Positions 22,676 through 35,000 of a stretch of DNA of 64,000 nt are shown one piece after another (within the stretch, counting starts at the first letter, position 1; each line of letters opens with the position of its first letter). The notes below the pieces were generated by a model. The model saw only the letters and a program-made list of their open reading frames with translations. It ran no database searches and had not been told where the DNA came from. Where the stretch lies: assembly GCA_947561715.1 (NCBI GenBank), contig OX387201.1:22086001-22150000 (forward strand), in the 5' to 3' direction. Source of the stretch: Ascidia mentula. Taxonomy: Eukaryota; Chordata; Ascidiacea; Phlebobranchia; Ascidiidae. The translations under genes and the position numbers were made by a program.

Positions 22676-23200
22676 TATAGGGTATAGCAGAAACGATATT
22701 ACTTTGTACTTCGACAAGACGGGGATGGTGCGTTTCTTTACTCAGTGACATTACATGACGTCATTTTTGGGTGTGATGTCATAACTTTAACCTCCCCTTT
22801 GTGTTGACTTTAATTTCATGATTCCAACATTTCTAGTTACGAACTATATTTCGAAAAATACATTAGTGGTTGATTGTGGCGAATTAAATAAAACATTTAT
22901 GACGCGAACTCGTAGGCAACGCCACTGTCGGACAAAAAGTGGTTCTATGACAGAATAACAGTGTTGTGTTGCATAATCAGCTAATTTGGTTACCCTTTTT
23001 TGGCGGTCTTTGCCAGTTTCAAAATTCAATTAACCTGCTTCTATATTTTGCTGTGAGTGGACAAAACGACAATGCTACACTGACGGTTTGTCTCTGTCCT
23101 CATTTCAAAGGTTCATGTGTCACGTTAGCGATCATAAATGCTGTAACAACAAGAACACTCTGTCCCAGTAACTGTTTTATTATCACACAACTAAGTAAGA

Positions 23201-23237
23201 CATAATAGGTCGAACAGCGGCCATCTGTCTGCAGCTC
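23201..23237 (+). repeat. Short dispersed repeat
   Basis: TAGGTCGAACAGCGGCCATC followed by TGTCTGCAGCTC recurs at 53281-53305 and, inverted, at 57951-57985. The element is unidentified. Confidence 0.5.
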
Positions 23238-25039
23238 AAATAACATCAAAATCCATTTGTTGCACTTGTTCACTTTTTGTCCCCTGTTTAATGCAACATT
23301 ATGCTAAAACTAGGCTTGCTGCAAGCACGCGCACGACCAAAGCGCCTTCTATGACGTCATGCAACAATAATCTCATTTTCGCACGATCTCGTTCGCAGCG
23401 GCAAAAGTGCGAGTTTGATCAGCTGTATCTTAGAAACCAGTCGTCGTATCAACCTACCTTTTTCGCCAAAAATGTTTTAAAGTTATAAACATCTCTTAGT
23501 TTAAAATCTTAACATGTTTTATTTTTTCGTGTTACAAGCACTTTAACACCACAAAGTAGAAGTAGTCGCCTGGCTGTTTGGCGGGCAAGATTATCTACAA
23601 TAATATTTCTTAAAACAATATTCTCAAGTCTTGTGCCAATGAAATATTTTTACCAGCATATGTTTGTCAACAGACTTGAAACGCACTCGACAAGGAAGAA
23701 AAAGTCAACGCTGTCAGCCCTGAAACCTCGGCAGCGCCCCTAGCGTGTGTATTATCTCTATGTGTCTACGTCACAGAATAAACAATATCTCGAATGCCTG
23801 GAGCGATTTTCGAGAAGCGAGTTTTGTAACATATTGGCACCAGGGGGCAAATTCGACAGCTGGTAACCGGCGTTAGTGCAACATCAAGTTTAAGCATGTC
23901 AAGGTTTGATGCGTGTTCACCCACAACAGTCAGCTTAACGTCAGCAGATTCAACACAAGTGTGAAAATCGTTAAACTTTCCCGAGTAACTTTAGGTAGGA
24001 AAGTTGTAACGCAAGTTCGTTGCACAGTTTTCAAACAGAAAAAAAACCCGTAAATAATACATTCAATACCTGTTTGTTTTAGCGCCAAACTGTATGAACA
24101 TCACATTTCCAGCTATTTTCATCTGATATTCGAACGTCGCGCGTTGCCTTTTTGTTGCGTCACAAAGCGTGGCACTGTTAAACCGCGCATTACGCCGAAA
24201 GCAGTGATTGGATCAACGCATATATGTCTGTGCATTGTTTGCCTTCAGTAAACGCCACGTGGTGTATTGCCCAGGGCTCGCAAAGTTGGGTGTTTGTTGG
24301 GTGAAGTTTGATCATTTTTGTGTGCTTTCGGAAACTTGTCAGCGTATTATTCGTGTTTGGCTGTCTTGAGACATCGGGCTTGGCTACCGAACCAAACAGC
24401 GACATGCTTCACAAACATACACACCTTAGTTCCGCCAAGTTACAACAATGCTTTTCCGAATCGTTTTTATTCATAAAACGCGCGGTGTATTCAAACCCGA
24501 ACGCCGTGAACTGACCAAGAGGTTTGGCCGGTTACCAGTCTGGATCACGTGACAACCATTGTCTGTCAGGTGTGACGTTGCAGCAACCATTGTTGAAATA
24601 TTCGAAGTTTTAATTAAATGTTTGCGTGTTGCAAATCGTGTTGCAGATCGTCGCCCATTCAACGTTTCTGATGCGGTTGTACAGAAGTAAGTTGGTGGTG
24701 TTTTAGAAATCTAACAGTTAAATGGTTTTCGTTTAAATCCAGATTTTAGAATTACGTTGACTGTTATTTAAACACTGAACGAAATGTCATTACCTTTAGA
24801 AATAAGGCCGTTATGTAGATGACCATAAACTCGGTTTTCAAAATGTGACAACCAAGGTTGATTGTACGTAGTTCAGTTTAAATAAACCAACCTAACGTAA
24901 AAGGTGAAACGTTACACTGGTTGGGGCAAAAGTACTGCAGTGACACAGTATTGCTATACTTTTACATATCCACAGAAAAATTTAATTTAAAGGAATATTA
25001 GGAAAATTCTAGGTAAACAAACTGGTTAATAACTGGAAC

Positions 25040-28000
25040 ATGTCAGTTTTATATCCAGTATTGTTGTTGTTGGCTGTTGCATTGTGTGGGAATGCTTTCT
25101 ATCTGCCTGGCCTAGCACCTGTCAGCTACTGTAAAGATAAAGGCGATGAAACTTGCAAGGTGGGAAAATTTTGTTGCATGCTTTTGTGGTAAAGTGTTGA
25201 ATGACTGGATTTAATTTTACAACCCATCATGATTGAAAAGTTTATTATTTGCACAGAAGGCAGCATCAATTTTTAGATGTTAATGCAATAGCTAATTTTT
25301 ATTGTGTGGAATCTGGTATAATAATTTGGTGGCTAGTAAACTACCTTGCTGACTTCTAAACATAAAAACATTTTTACCTTTAATAAAAAAGATAAAGCAA
25401 AACTTGGACAAATTTCCACAAATTTAAACTACAGCAAGATGTTAATATGTTTTAAAGAGTTAATTTGTTGGTTCAGTTTTTTTTTAAAGGTTTTGTATTC
25501 GGTACACAACCAATGACACAAGAGCAATCTGGTTTACAACAATTAAAATTTTTTATTTTTACAACAATTACTAAATACAATCAAATATCGTAAAGTTTGA
25601 TTCCATTGCAAATTACAACAATCATAACTTACTTTTTTACGTTGCATATATGTATGAGAAATAAGAAGTGTTTTCAATATTAGTAAATATAGATTGATTT
25701 TTGTGAGGTATCTGTAATATGTTGCCTGCATTTCAGTGGCTGTGCTTATTAGTACCTGGTTCTATTGTCTATTGATACAATAATGATAGATTGCTGGTTT
25801 CCTGTGTGCTGAAATAAGTAAAGGAAGAGCTCCCACAATTGTTAAGCTGAAACACACATTTGTACAGTGTGCTTCGTATCCTGCCCAACAATAAACCTTA
25901 CAAAAATACAATTGTTTTAATGATAACTGATGACTTAACACAATTAAATATTTGATGTCAATCACTATTGTCAGGAAATAACTTAGTTGTCATGCCAACA
26001 TTTTAATCTTTATAACCAAATTTTTTGAAGATGTTATTTGTAAGCCTGATACTACCAGTTTTTGTCTGGTGTATAAACTTAAACATCATTTATTTCTGTG
26101 TTTTTCACCAATTTGCCATTAGTTATAATCCTGCAATGTTTTTAAATAAATGTATGTTGTTTGTTATTAGGTCGACATTCCTGTGCTGGTGAACCGTCTG
26201 GTGTCTGCCGAGTCCATCATTCCATACGAGTACACATCATTTGATTTCTGTGAGGCCGAAACTAAAGAAAAATCACCATCAGAAAATCTTGGACAAGTTC
26301 TGTTTGGTGAAAGAATCCGACCTTCTCCGTACAACGTAAAAACTTCTGTTTAAACTTTTTTCTCCTTTGAAAATTACATAGTTAATAAAACTTAACACCG
26401 ACCACCAAAAGTAAATGAGATTCTTGTGTGTTTAGCTCAAGTTTATGAAAGATGAGAAGTGTGTTTCTGTGTGCAAGAGGAAATACTCATCTAAAGACGA
26501 CGAAAAACTTAAGTTTCTCAAATACGGGATGTTATTCAGCTATGAAAACAGATGGTAAGTTTAAAAAATATTTTCTATTTATTATTTTAAAGATTGTCAA
26601 ATGGTTGACTAAATAATGAGCATGCATCTGAAATAAAACATATTCCATGTCTGTTGGATGAGCTTTGTTACTTGTAGGCAAATGTTATGGCAGTGTTTGA
26701 TCAAAAATCTTTATGTAAAGCATTTAAGCCTCCCAAGATTAAAGTTTAATATTATTTTTAGGATTGTTGATAACATGCCGATTGCTTGGTGTTATGAGAC
26801 TGTGGAAAATGGTAAGTTTTGCACTCCTGGATTTCCTATTGGATGTTTCGTGAACGAGAAAGGAATACAGAAAGATGCTTGTCAGATAAGTGTACGTTTA
26901 TTTTTATGTTTTTCTAATGCTTGTTTATGTTAGTGATAAAACTATATTTTTTTTTGTTTATTTAATTCCACAAATTTTTAATATATTTTCCACCATTACT
27001 GACAATTTATTGTTTACAGGAGGCTTTTAACCTCAAGGACACTTACTATCTCTTCAACCACGTTGACATCACAATATATTACCATCCTGGTGCTGATAAA
27101 ACTTCCAGACTTGTTAAAGCAACTCTCGAACCAAAGAGGTATTTTCTTATCGACTCAGGATTTGTACCAGAATTCCTCAAATCCTGGTTTGAATTCAAAA
27201 GTTGGTTTGACTTTTTTAGTTTGGGAAAGCCGCATGATAATTTGTGTAGATTGGTGTTGTTAAACAGTTGAACCCATACATTAACTGAAAAGGTATTGTA
27301 CTATTCCCCATGTATTTTCTCTGTTATCAGATCAGACAATAGTGCAATGTATATTTTCACATTAATATTTTAGTTTGTTGTTTTGAGAATTGCAAAACAT
27401 ATTTTAAACATCACATTAATGTATTTAGTTACTCTGGCGCTGAGTGTAGTGGAGGTCCACTGGCTATTCCAAAAGAATACAAGAATGAGATTGCTTTCGA
27501 TTACACGTACAGCGTCACATTCCAGGTCAAGTTATTATGTAGGGTTGTTTCATGTTAACAAACAGCATAAAGAACAATGAATTGCTGGTGCTGTCGGGTC
27601 TATTTATAACTATAAGACGGTTGTAAGTTAACTCTGTGTTTGTGCATTTTATTACATCCTGATGAAGACTGTTTCATAGCAACCAAGACATTGACACAAC
27701 TATTTGTTCCAGAAGAGCCATCTTGTAGTAGTTTAACAGAACCCTTGCACGTTTACCACTTTACACTCACATGTTAACTAAAATAATCAGTGAATTTGTC
27801 ACAAATATAAAAAAACTGAAACATGTGAGCAGGAGGACAAGTCGATCGAGTGGGCATCGAGGTGGGATTACATCCTTGATTCCCTTCCTCACACCAACAT
27901 CCAGTGGTTCTCCATCATGAACTCCCTCGTGATTGTCCTCTTCCTCTCCGGGATGGTTGCCATGATAACCATCAGAAGTCTACACAAAGACATTGCACGT

Positions 28001-31000
28001 TACAACCAACTTGAATCTGTCGTAAGTTGTACAAAGGATGGATTGGAATATCTGTGATAAATATACAAATATTACAAAATCTTATTTTGTTTAAATTCTA
28101 GTTTAAATTGAATGAAGGTCCTGAAAATAACTTTTCACAAATATTTTGTGGATCTGTTAAACCATGGTTGGTATCATTTCTATGGTTGTTATAGGAGGAC
28201 GCACAGGAGGAGTTTGGATGGAAGTTGGTCCATGGTGACGTCTTTCGTCCCCCGTCGAAGGCGATGCTTCTTTCCGTCTTCACTGGCATCGGAACCCAGG
28301 TAAAGTTTAGTGTGATTGAAATATGTCATAGTTTAAAGTTTATGAAGTGAGAACAAAATGGAGTAACGACCCAACGTATTCCCCAGGTTATCGTGATGAC
28401 ATTCCTCACGTTATTCTTCGCTTGTCTTGGATTTCTGTCACCGGCCAACCGTGGAGCGCTCGGAACCACGTCGGTCGTCTCGTTCGTGTGTTTAGGAGTT
28501 GTGGCTGGATATGCGTCTGCTAGACTTTACAAAAGTATGCAACGTCTGCTTGTCACAAATTGTTTCAATATTAGTTGTAAATTTTTTCAAGAAACAATTA
28601 CAGTAAAAGTGCGTTTGGTGAGAAATATGTTTTTAAGTTGATCAATATCGTGGTAATCAAAGTACGAACAAAATTCTGATTTTTTGTGGAAACAGAAAAC
28701 AATCCTTTTATTTAAGTCACACAATTATTTGTCAGAATTCCTAGTTTTAATTCAGTGCCTAAAGCTAACAAAGTATTGACAGGTTTTGGTTTTTACTGAT
28801 ATGTTACAGTTGTTTTTTAATGTTTTATTTTTCAGCTCTTGGAGGCGAGCGATGGAAAACGAACGTGATGATGACGTCGTTCCTCGTGTCTGGGTAACTT
28901 TCACATTTACTGTTGTCAAAAGTAGTTCATTGTTTCTTTCAGTTCTTCAAGAAAGTTTATTTTCTAACGATTTTTTTTCAAATATAAGATTTTGTGTAGA
29001 TTCATCTTCTGTGTGTTCTTCATAATGAACTTGATATTGTGGGGGGAGGGAAGTTCTGCTGCCATCCCGTTCGGAACACTCGTTGCTGTGCTCGCACTCT
29101 GGTTTGGAATCTCCGTTCCTCTTACATTTGTTGGGGCTTACATGGGATACAAACGAGCGGTAAACAACATAAATTTTCAAGCATCCAACCACAATTTTTC
29201 TGTTATTTTTATACCTCTTATGATTTCTTGCTAAAAACCAGAAATAAAGTTTAAACTGTGTGGGAAGTAAAAACAAATGTTGTTTTTCAAATAAAACCTT
29301 TTCACCACCTCCACAAATAATGTAACATTTTATTTTTCATTCTGATGAAAACGTTCTTTAACTTTTCAGCCTTTTGAGCATCCTGTGCGAACAAACCAGA
29401 TCCCACGTCAGATCCCAGAGCAAGTGATGTATACAAAATCCCTTCCCTGCATCCTCATGGGAGGAATCCTTCCCTTCGGATGCATCTTCATCCAACTCTT
29501 CTTCATCCTAAACTCCATCTGGTTCGTATTTTTCAATTTGTTTTTTCCCTCCGTAAATTCTCCAACCTTTTTGTTGCAATTATTGCTTAGTCAGAACTTA
29601 TCCTAAGGACCTATATGGGTATTAAATTGGAGAAATCCTGTGTTCAAGGCCCTCGGCTGTAATGCATCTAGCGACTGTTCCGTTTGTTTCCCAATGACCG
29701 TTGATGGGTCTTGTGACTTACATAGGGACCTAAAATTCTACAAATGTGAAAAAAAATTGCTCCTGGATGAGACTGTACAGAGCAAGGACTTTTTGGGCCT
29801 CCTGGAAGATGATATGACCAACAGGGGGGTATAACCAGCCCTGGGGGGGAGGGCTTTGACACTTTTTCAGCAACTAAATTTGATGCCATTGCATAAAGAA
29901 GAGTTGGAACTTATAAAAAAATGCAATTGAGTGGGTAGTTGAACGATTCATTTTTCTGCAAAATCCAGTTCCATTTTTATTGTCAAAATATTGACTAACC
30001 AGGGTGCAAATGCCCCCAGGGGGTGGCTAAACCATTTCTCTAGTGACTAATTTTGATCAAAATTTGTAGATATTGGATGGATCTTGAGCATTTCCCAACA
30101 CCAAAACTTATTTTCATAGAAATACCAATATACGTCCTAAACTGAATCAATTTATTCTGATGCTAGTTGTATCACAAGTTATGTGATGCTTATTTCAAAA
30201 TATTTTGTCTGTATAGTTGGTATTACATCTCACGCCACCTGTTGAACTTTAATCTCACTCTGCCACTGATATTTATGAACATAAAAACTTAATTTGAGAA
30301 ATTTAATTTCCCCCCACTTTCCAGGTCGCACCAACTTTACTACATGTTTGGTTTCCTCTTCTTGGTTGCGGTGATCCTTGTCATAACCAGTAGTGAAACC
30401 ACCATCCTCCTGTGTTACTTTCATCTTGCTGCAGAGGTAAATCCCAAAGTTGTCACAATATTTTTGTTGTTTTGATCAGCATAACTTTTTAACAAGCTCA
30501 CAGTAAAGGTTTTATTTGAAGTTATTTTAGTTGTCATTAAGTGGCATAAATTTTGTTTGCTGTTTTGGAATCTGGTCGTTTTCCGTGTTAAATTGTACTT
30601 GTTTTAGAATAACTGAGTAAATCTGCAATTTTGTGCACTTTCCAACCCCCTATTTTGTTGCAATTCAATTTTATTCTTTAAAATTACAATAACTTAACAC
30701 TGTTTATTTGATTTTATGCATGTTTCCGTTTAAATAAGAACTGGTGATAATGATTTTCAGCATAACACATGCTTTAACATGAAGTTATTTTATATTGTGA
30801 ATTGAAATGTGAAGTTTCCACCTGTGCTTCACAATCAGTGGTGTTGGAAAAAAGTTTATTTCAGGGGGGAAATATTAATTATTGTCAACTTCCTGCAGGA
30901 TTATCGCTGGTGGTGGAGATCGTTTCTCACCTCCGGATTCACTGCAGTTTATTTCTTCTTCTACGCCGTACGGTTTTATTTCACCAAGATGGCAGTAGAG

Positions 31001-31532
31001 GGTTTTGCCTCAGCTATTCTTTACTTTGGATACACGTTCATCATGTCGGTGCTCATCTTTCTGTTTACTGGTGAGTTTCAGAACTCAGGTTACCAAAATA
31101 ACTGTCACCCTATCCCAAAAATTACCTCTGTGCCACATGCAACCCTTTGTAATGTTTTCCTGAATTAATTTGACTTAAAATCAGTTGAGATCGCAGCAGG
31201 TGACTTCATACCATAGTATGGTTTTAACTGTCTGTTACAGAACCTTAATCTCAACAAAACAGTCAAGTTAATGCTCTTGTCTTGTCTTAAATCTGTTGAC
31301 TGCATTAAACTGGGGAAACCCCAACCAACAAAACCACACCCAAAAATTGAGTGAATTTTTTTTACAATTTCTATCTCAACAGATTGCAAAATATTCCTAA
31401 TTCTAAACAACCTGAAATATCCTCACCAAACAGTTTCTCATAAATGCAATTTATTGTGTCCCAGGTACCATTGGTTTCAGCGCTTGTTATTGGTTCGTGA
31501 AGAAAATCTACAGTGCAGTTAAAGTTGATTGA
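25040..31532 (+). CDS. TM9SF2: Transmembrane 9 superfamily member 2 orthologue
   Basis: Fifteen phase-consistent exons give 637 residues: 25040-25159, 26171-26335, 26436-26554, 26762-26891, 27020-27138, 27429-27525, 27833-28021, 28195-28299, 28387-28534, 28836-28893, 29000-29159, 29370-29521, 30325-30436, 30899-31070, 31465-31532. A signal peptide ends near [11 protein letters not shown]. The lumenal domain contains [11 protein letters not shown] and [20 protein letters not shown]. Nine hydrophobic segments follow, with family signatures [54 protein letters not shown] and [19 protein letters not shown]. The C-terminus VKVD fits the KxD/E Golgi/COPI retention motif of this family. Similarity to vertebrate TM9SF2 extends along the whole length, more than to TM9SF4. 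The family consists of nonaspanin endosome/Golgi membrane proteins implicated in trafficking and glycosylation homeostasis. Confidence 0.96.
27632..27732 (+). repeat. Dispersed repeat, copy B
   Basis: CATCCTGATGAAGACTG, TAGCAACCAAGACATTGACA and TTTGTTCCAGAAGAGCCATC parallel the copy at 8129-8224. It lies in the TM9SF2 intron after exon 6. Confidence 0.5.
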
Positions 31533-31587
31533 TGAAATACAAAAGCATTCGTGCCTTGATGGGAATGGCATTGCTCCAAGAATATAT

Positions 31588-31593
31588 TTTATT
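31588..31593 (-). terminator. Probable poly(A) signal of the minus-strand prominin
   Basis: AATAAA on the minus strand, 470 nt after the prominin stop codon at 32065-32063. It lies inside the likely 3' UTR of the convergent TM9SF2 gene. Confidence 0.5.
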
Positions 31594-31669
31594 GGAAAAC
31601 TTCTTGTAGTTGATTGTTTTTATGCAACTTGTATAAAGTGCCCGTGATGTTAAAAGCTTATACATATAA

Positions 31670-31675
31670 AATAAA
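31670..31675 (+). terminator. Probable poly(A) signal of TM9SF2
   Basis: AATAAA lies 138 nt after the TM9SF2 stop codon. With the minus-strand signal at 31593-31588 it predicts overlapping 3' ends of the two convergent genes. Confidence 0.55.
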
Positions 31676-32062
31676 CAGATGAAAATACAATGCCTGCTTG
31701 CTGCAAAAGGAACTAAAACAATCAAAAAACATTAAAAAATTTGTACAAATATCACTTCGTGGCAAAAACGTCATGTTTGGGGTTGAAAGGAGCAGATACA
31801 AAAGCTTAGCAGTTTGAATTAAAAAAGCAGGGAAACATACAACATATTGCAAGGTTATTTGCAGCTGTAATGCTTTTTGACTAAATAAAACTACTTGGAT
31901 GGCGATTGCACTGCAATAAAAACCATCCTGATCCACAGTGAGGATTGCTGAGTCAGCAATATGTTGATTACATTGCAGAAGTACTCTCGTCAGGGTGGGG
32001 ATAAAATTTAATGAAGGCAAATAAAAAAATCATCGTACAACAGTTGGATGGGGGAAGTACCT

Positions 32063-35000
32063 TCAGTAATACTGGGATGGATGAATCTTTGCTGACCTGA
32101 AGAAAAATATGGATAAAAAACAATATCAAAATTCCACCAAATATTTAATCACAAAACAAGCAATTTTACATGCAAATGATCATCAGCTGAGCCATGCAAT
32201 GTGAAATCAGAAAACAAACATTTTTATGAAAATTTAGTGATTAGAATAAATACAATTTAAACTGAATTCACAAAAAAAAACTTTCTTTTTGATTTAAAAG
32301 TTTTTTAAACAATTATTTTAGAGAATAAAACAAGCAAAAGTGGTTTAAAAAATTAAACTTGTTTTACAAATTTGCAAGGAGTAAAAGCAAGAATGACCAC
32401 ACATATAATGTGTGTATGTATGCAAAGCTTACCGTTTGCTTGTAACAGAGCTAAGCAAAGCGTGCATGCAAAATACCAAGTGTTAGTTTAAAATATTAGT
32501 ATTTTTAACCTGTTGAAATCCCACCACAGAATCATGTTTCAAAACCTACAACATGGATTTGTCAGTTTAATATATTGAGAGTTGACGACCAACTTAAATT
32601 TCAGACAACAAAGTTAGGATTAAGCAACAACACAAGACTTTCCATGTAACTAATTTACCGACAAGTTGGAAAAGTTTATACGGTAGTGATGCAACTCCCT
32701 TCATGCACATATTTGCCTTTTAACAGTATTAGAAAATGAACAAGTACTAATTTACATTGGTCAGGGTTAATTTTTACTTGAATAAACCTTGGCCTTTATC
32801 AAAAACATTCGGACACCCATGGTTTAATCATATTCAACTATGTGGGTGGAAAGTTATGTGTTGGTAATGGATCGCTGTTTCAAACTCAAACGACAATCAA
32901 ATGTTTTCTGCAACACCAGGAAGTTATTTAATTTTTGTGTGCTGCACACAGTAGTGAACACAATGTTTCAACCTGCAACAGCTCATCACTGCAAAGTTCA
33001 TGTTATTGTCTTCATGCAAATTTATTTAAGGTATGTTACTTGTGTGACGAGGGTGATGTTGATTTCGTAAAATATTTTGTTCTGTCAAACCACTTGAACT
33101 ATCAATGTAGCAGACCAACGTTTAACATTTTGAATTAAATTTTAAATCAAGATTTAATAAATGGATGGAAGGTTAGATAAGGTTTCACCAATAGAACATT
33201 AGTTAAGTTTTTACCAATACAACACAGAGCACTTTCAAATCACCAATTCTAACATATTTTTTTATCTTATTCATAAAACAGAGATGAACAAATATTAGTC
33301 CATGTTTTGATACCAAATAAAACACAAAACAGAATTAGGAAATTATTCCTGTCTTGTTGGTTCACCAACAATGTCCCAAGTTCATTGTTGGAAATTATAG
33401 CAAAAAGTTTGTGATTTTTGTGGAGCAATAAAGTTGGAATTAAAAGTTCTTCATGCATCTGCAGAGTGAAATTTAATGCAGAGGTGCAGACATGGCAGAA
33501 GGGATTTACGTATGAAATTGTAAATTCCCAAGACAACATGCAAACAACACAAACATAGGTCGGAGCTCACCGAAATTTTGAGGCCGATGACGACGGCACT
33601 CCGTTGCTGTGACGACGAAAAATCAAGTTTTTATTTTGTCAAAATGGGAAAAAAGTTTTTAAACACAAGAAAATGTCAAATCAAGCCCAACAAAATATGT
33701 GAAGTTTAACAATGAAGTTGCCAGCATACTTTACATTATTTCATGGTTTGATATTTTATGTAAGTAGCTACTTCCCAATGATAAATTTTTCAACATTTTT
33801 AACAAAAATGTCACAGTTTTAGTCGTGCAACAACAAGGCAACATGCACAATATTTGGGAAAATGTTTCCATGAAGATTTCATGCAATTGTTTTAGCGTTT
33901 TACAGTTTCCAAACATTTTTTGTCAAAACAGTCCCCCCCCCTTCACTAACAAAAGTATTTTGTTAGAAAACAAACAACATTTAAAAAACTTGACGTGACT
34001 TTAAAAAATCAATGGAAAAACAATGGATATTCAGCCAACATCATTTCACCAATTCTTAGAGGAAACATTTTTGAACGCATTAAAGTTAGGAGAAGATTTC
34101 ATGCTGGAACTTACTTATTACTCCTGTTGAAAGTGTCCAACTCATTCCAACCTCCACTGCAAGGCATAGTGAGGATATTGTTAAATACATGCCCAGACAA
34201 TTAACAACAAGCAAAGATCAGATAAAGGTTTGCAAATTAATTTTTTTTCTTATCTATTTTTTCCTGTGCGACTTTCTACTAAGTTACCTCCTTATTTGAT
34301 AAGAAAAGGTCGAGGGAAGTTGATTTGTTCGATCGGATCACTAACGTTTTCCCTGAAATAATTTTAAGCTGGAACATTTTTATTTGTCCCCTATTCATAT
34401 GCAGATCCTTTCATAACCCAACATTCACAAAGAGTTTTTCGCAATTTGTGAGAAAATATTGGATTTTTTGCCTCACGATGGCAGCAGACTTACTTATATT
34501 CGTCATCAGAGCGATATCTCCTGAAAAATTTTGCGAGTTTCATCCCCACGATGGCGCCAGGGATTAGGAAGAAGACGATCCACCCGAGGGAGAACCAGAG
34601 TCCATTCTGCAAAGATTTAAACTTTTAATACCTTTTATTTGTCAAAAATGAAAATATGAAGAGATGAAGTTATTTTAAACAAACACATAATATAATGTTG
34701 ATTTTTTAAATAAAATAACATGTCATTTACCAGAACATCCATGAGGTAATCGCAGAGAAGGGAAATAACCTGGGAGTAAACGATGAACACTGGACGACAA
34801 GCTCCAAAGTGAACGGTGATCTGTGGACAGAATTATATCGGTGACTTGACTGATGGAGTTGGGAGAAATCAATTAAATTTAAAGCATTTAGTTTGAACAA
34901 GACATTAATGTACATAATTAATTATTTTAAACTTATGATAAAGTTTATCCCAAGTACCTGCAACTCCAACCAGTCAGCATAACCAATCACATCGTTTCCC

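Larger units (their letters stand above)
21645..25039. other. Intergenic region rich in mobile elements
   Basis: No supported protein-coding exon was found. The interval contains a SINE relic (21785-21935), a hAT-type element (22011-22675) and a short dispersed repeat (23201-23237). It otherwise has scattered TGACGTCA motifs and short open frames without recognisable products. The rightmost part must hold the promoter of the TM9SF2 gene. Confidence 0.5.

Noticed and set aside
29640..29834. 64-codon frame with several cysteines in a TM9SF2 intron
   Set aside because: It is not in phase with flanking exons and has no splice sites or signal sequence. TM9SF2 exons on both sides join without it. 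It is likely repeat-derived noncoding sequence.
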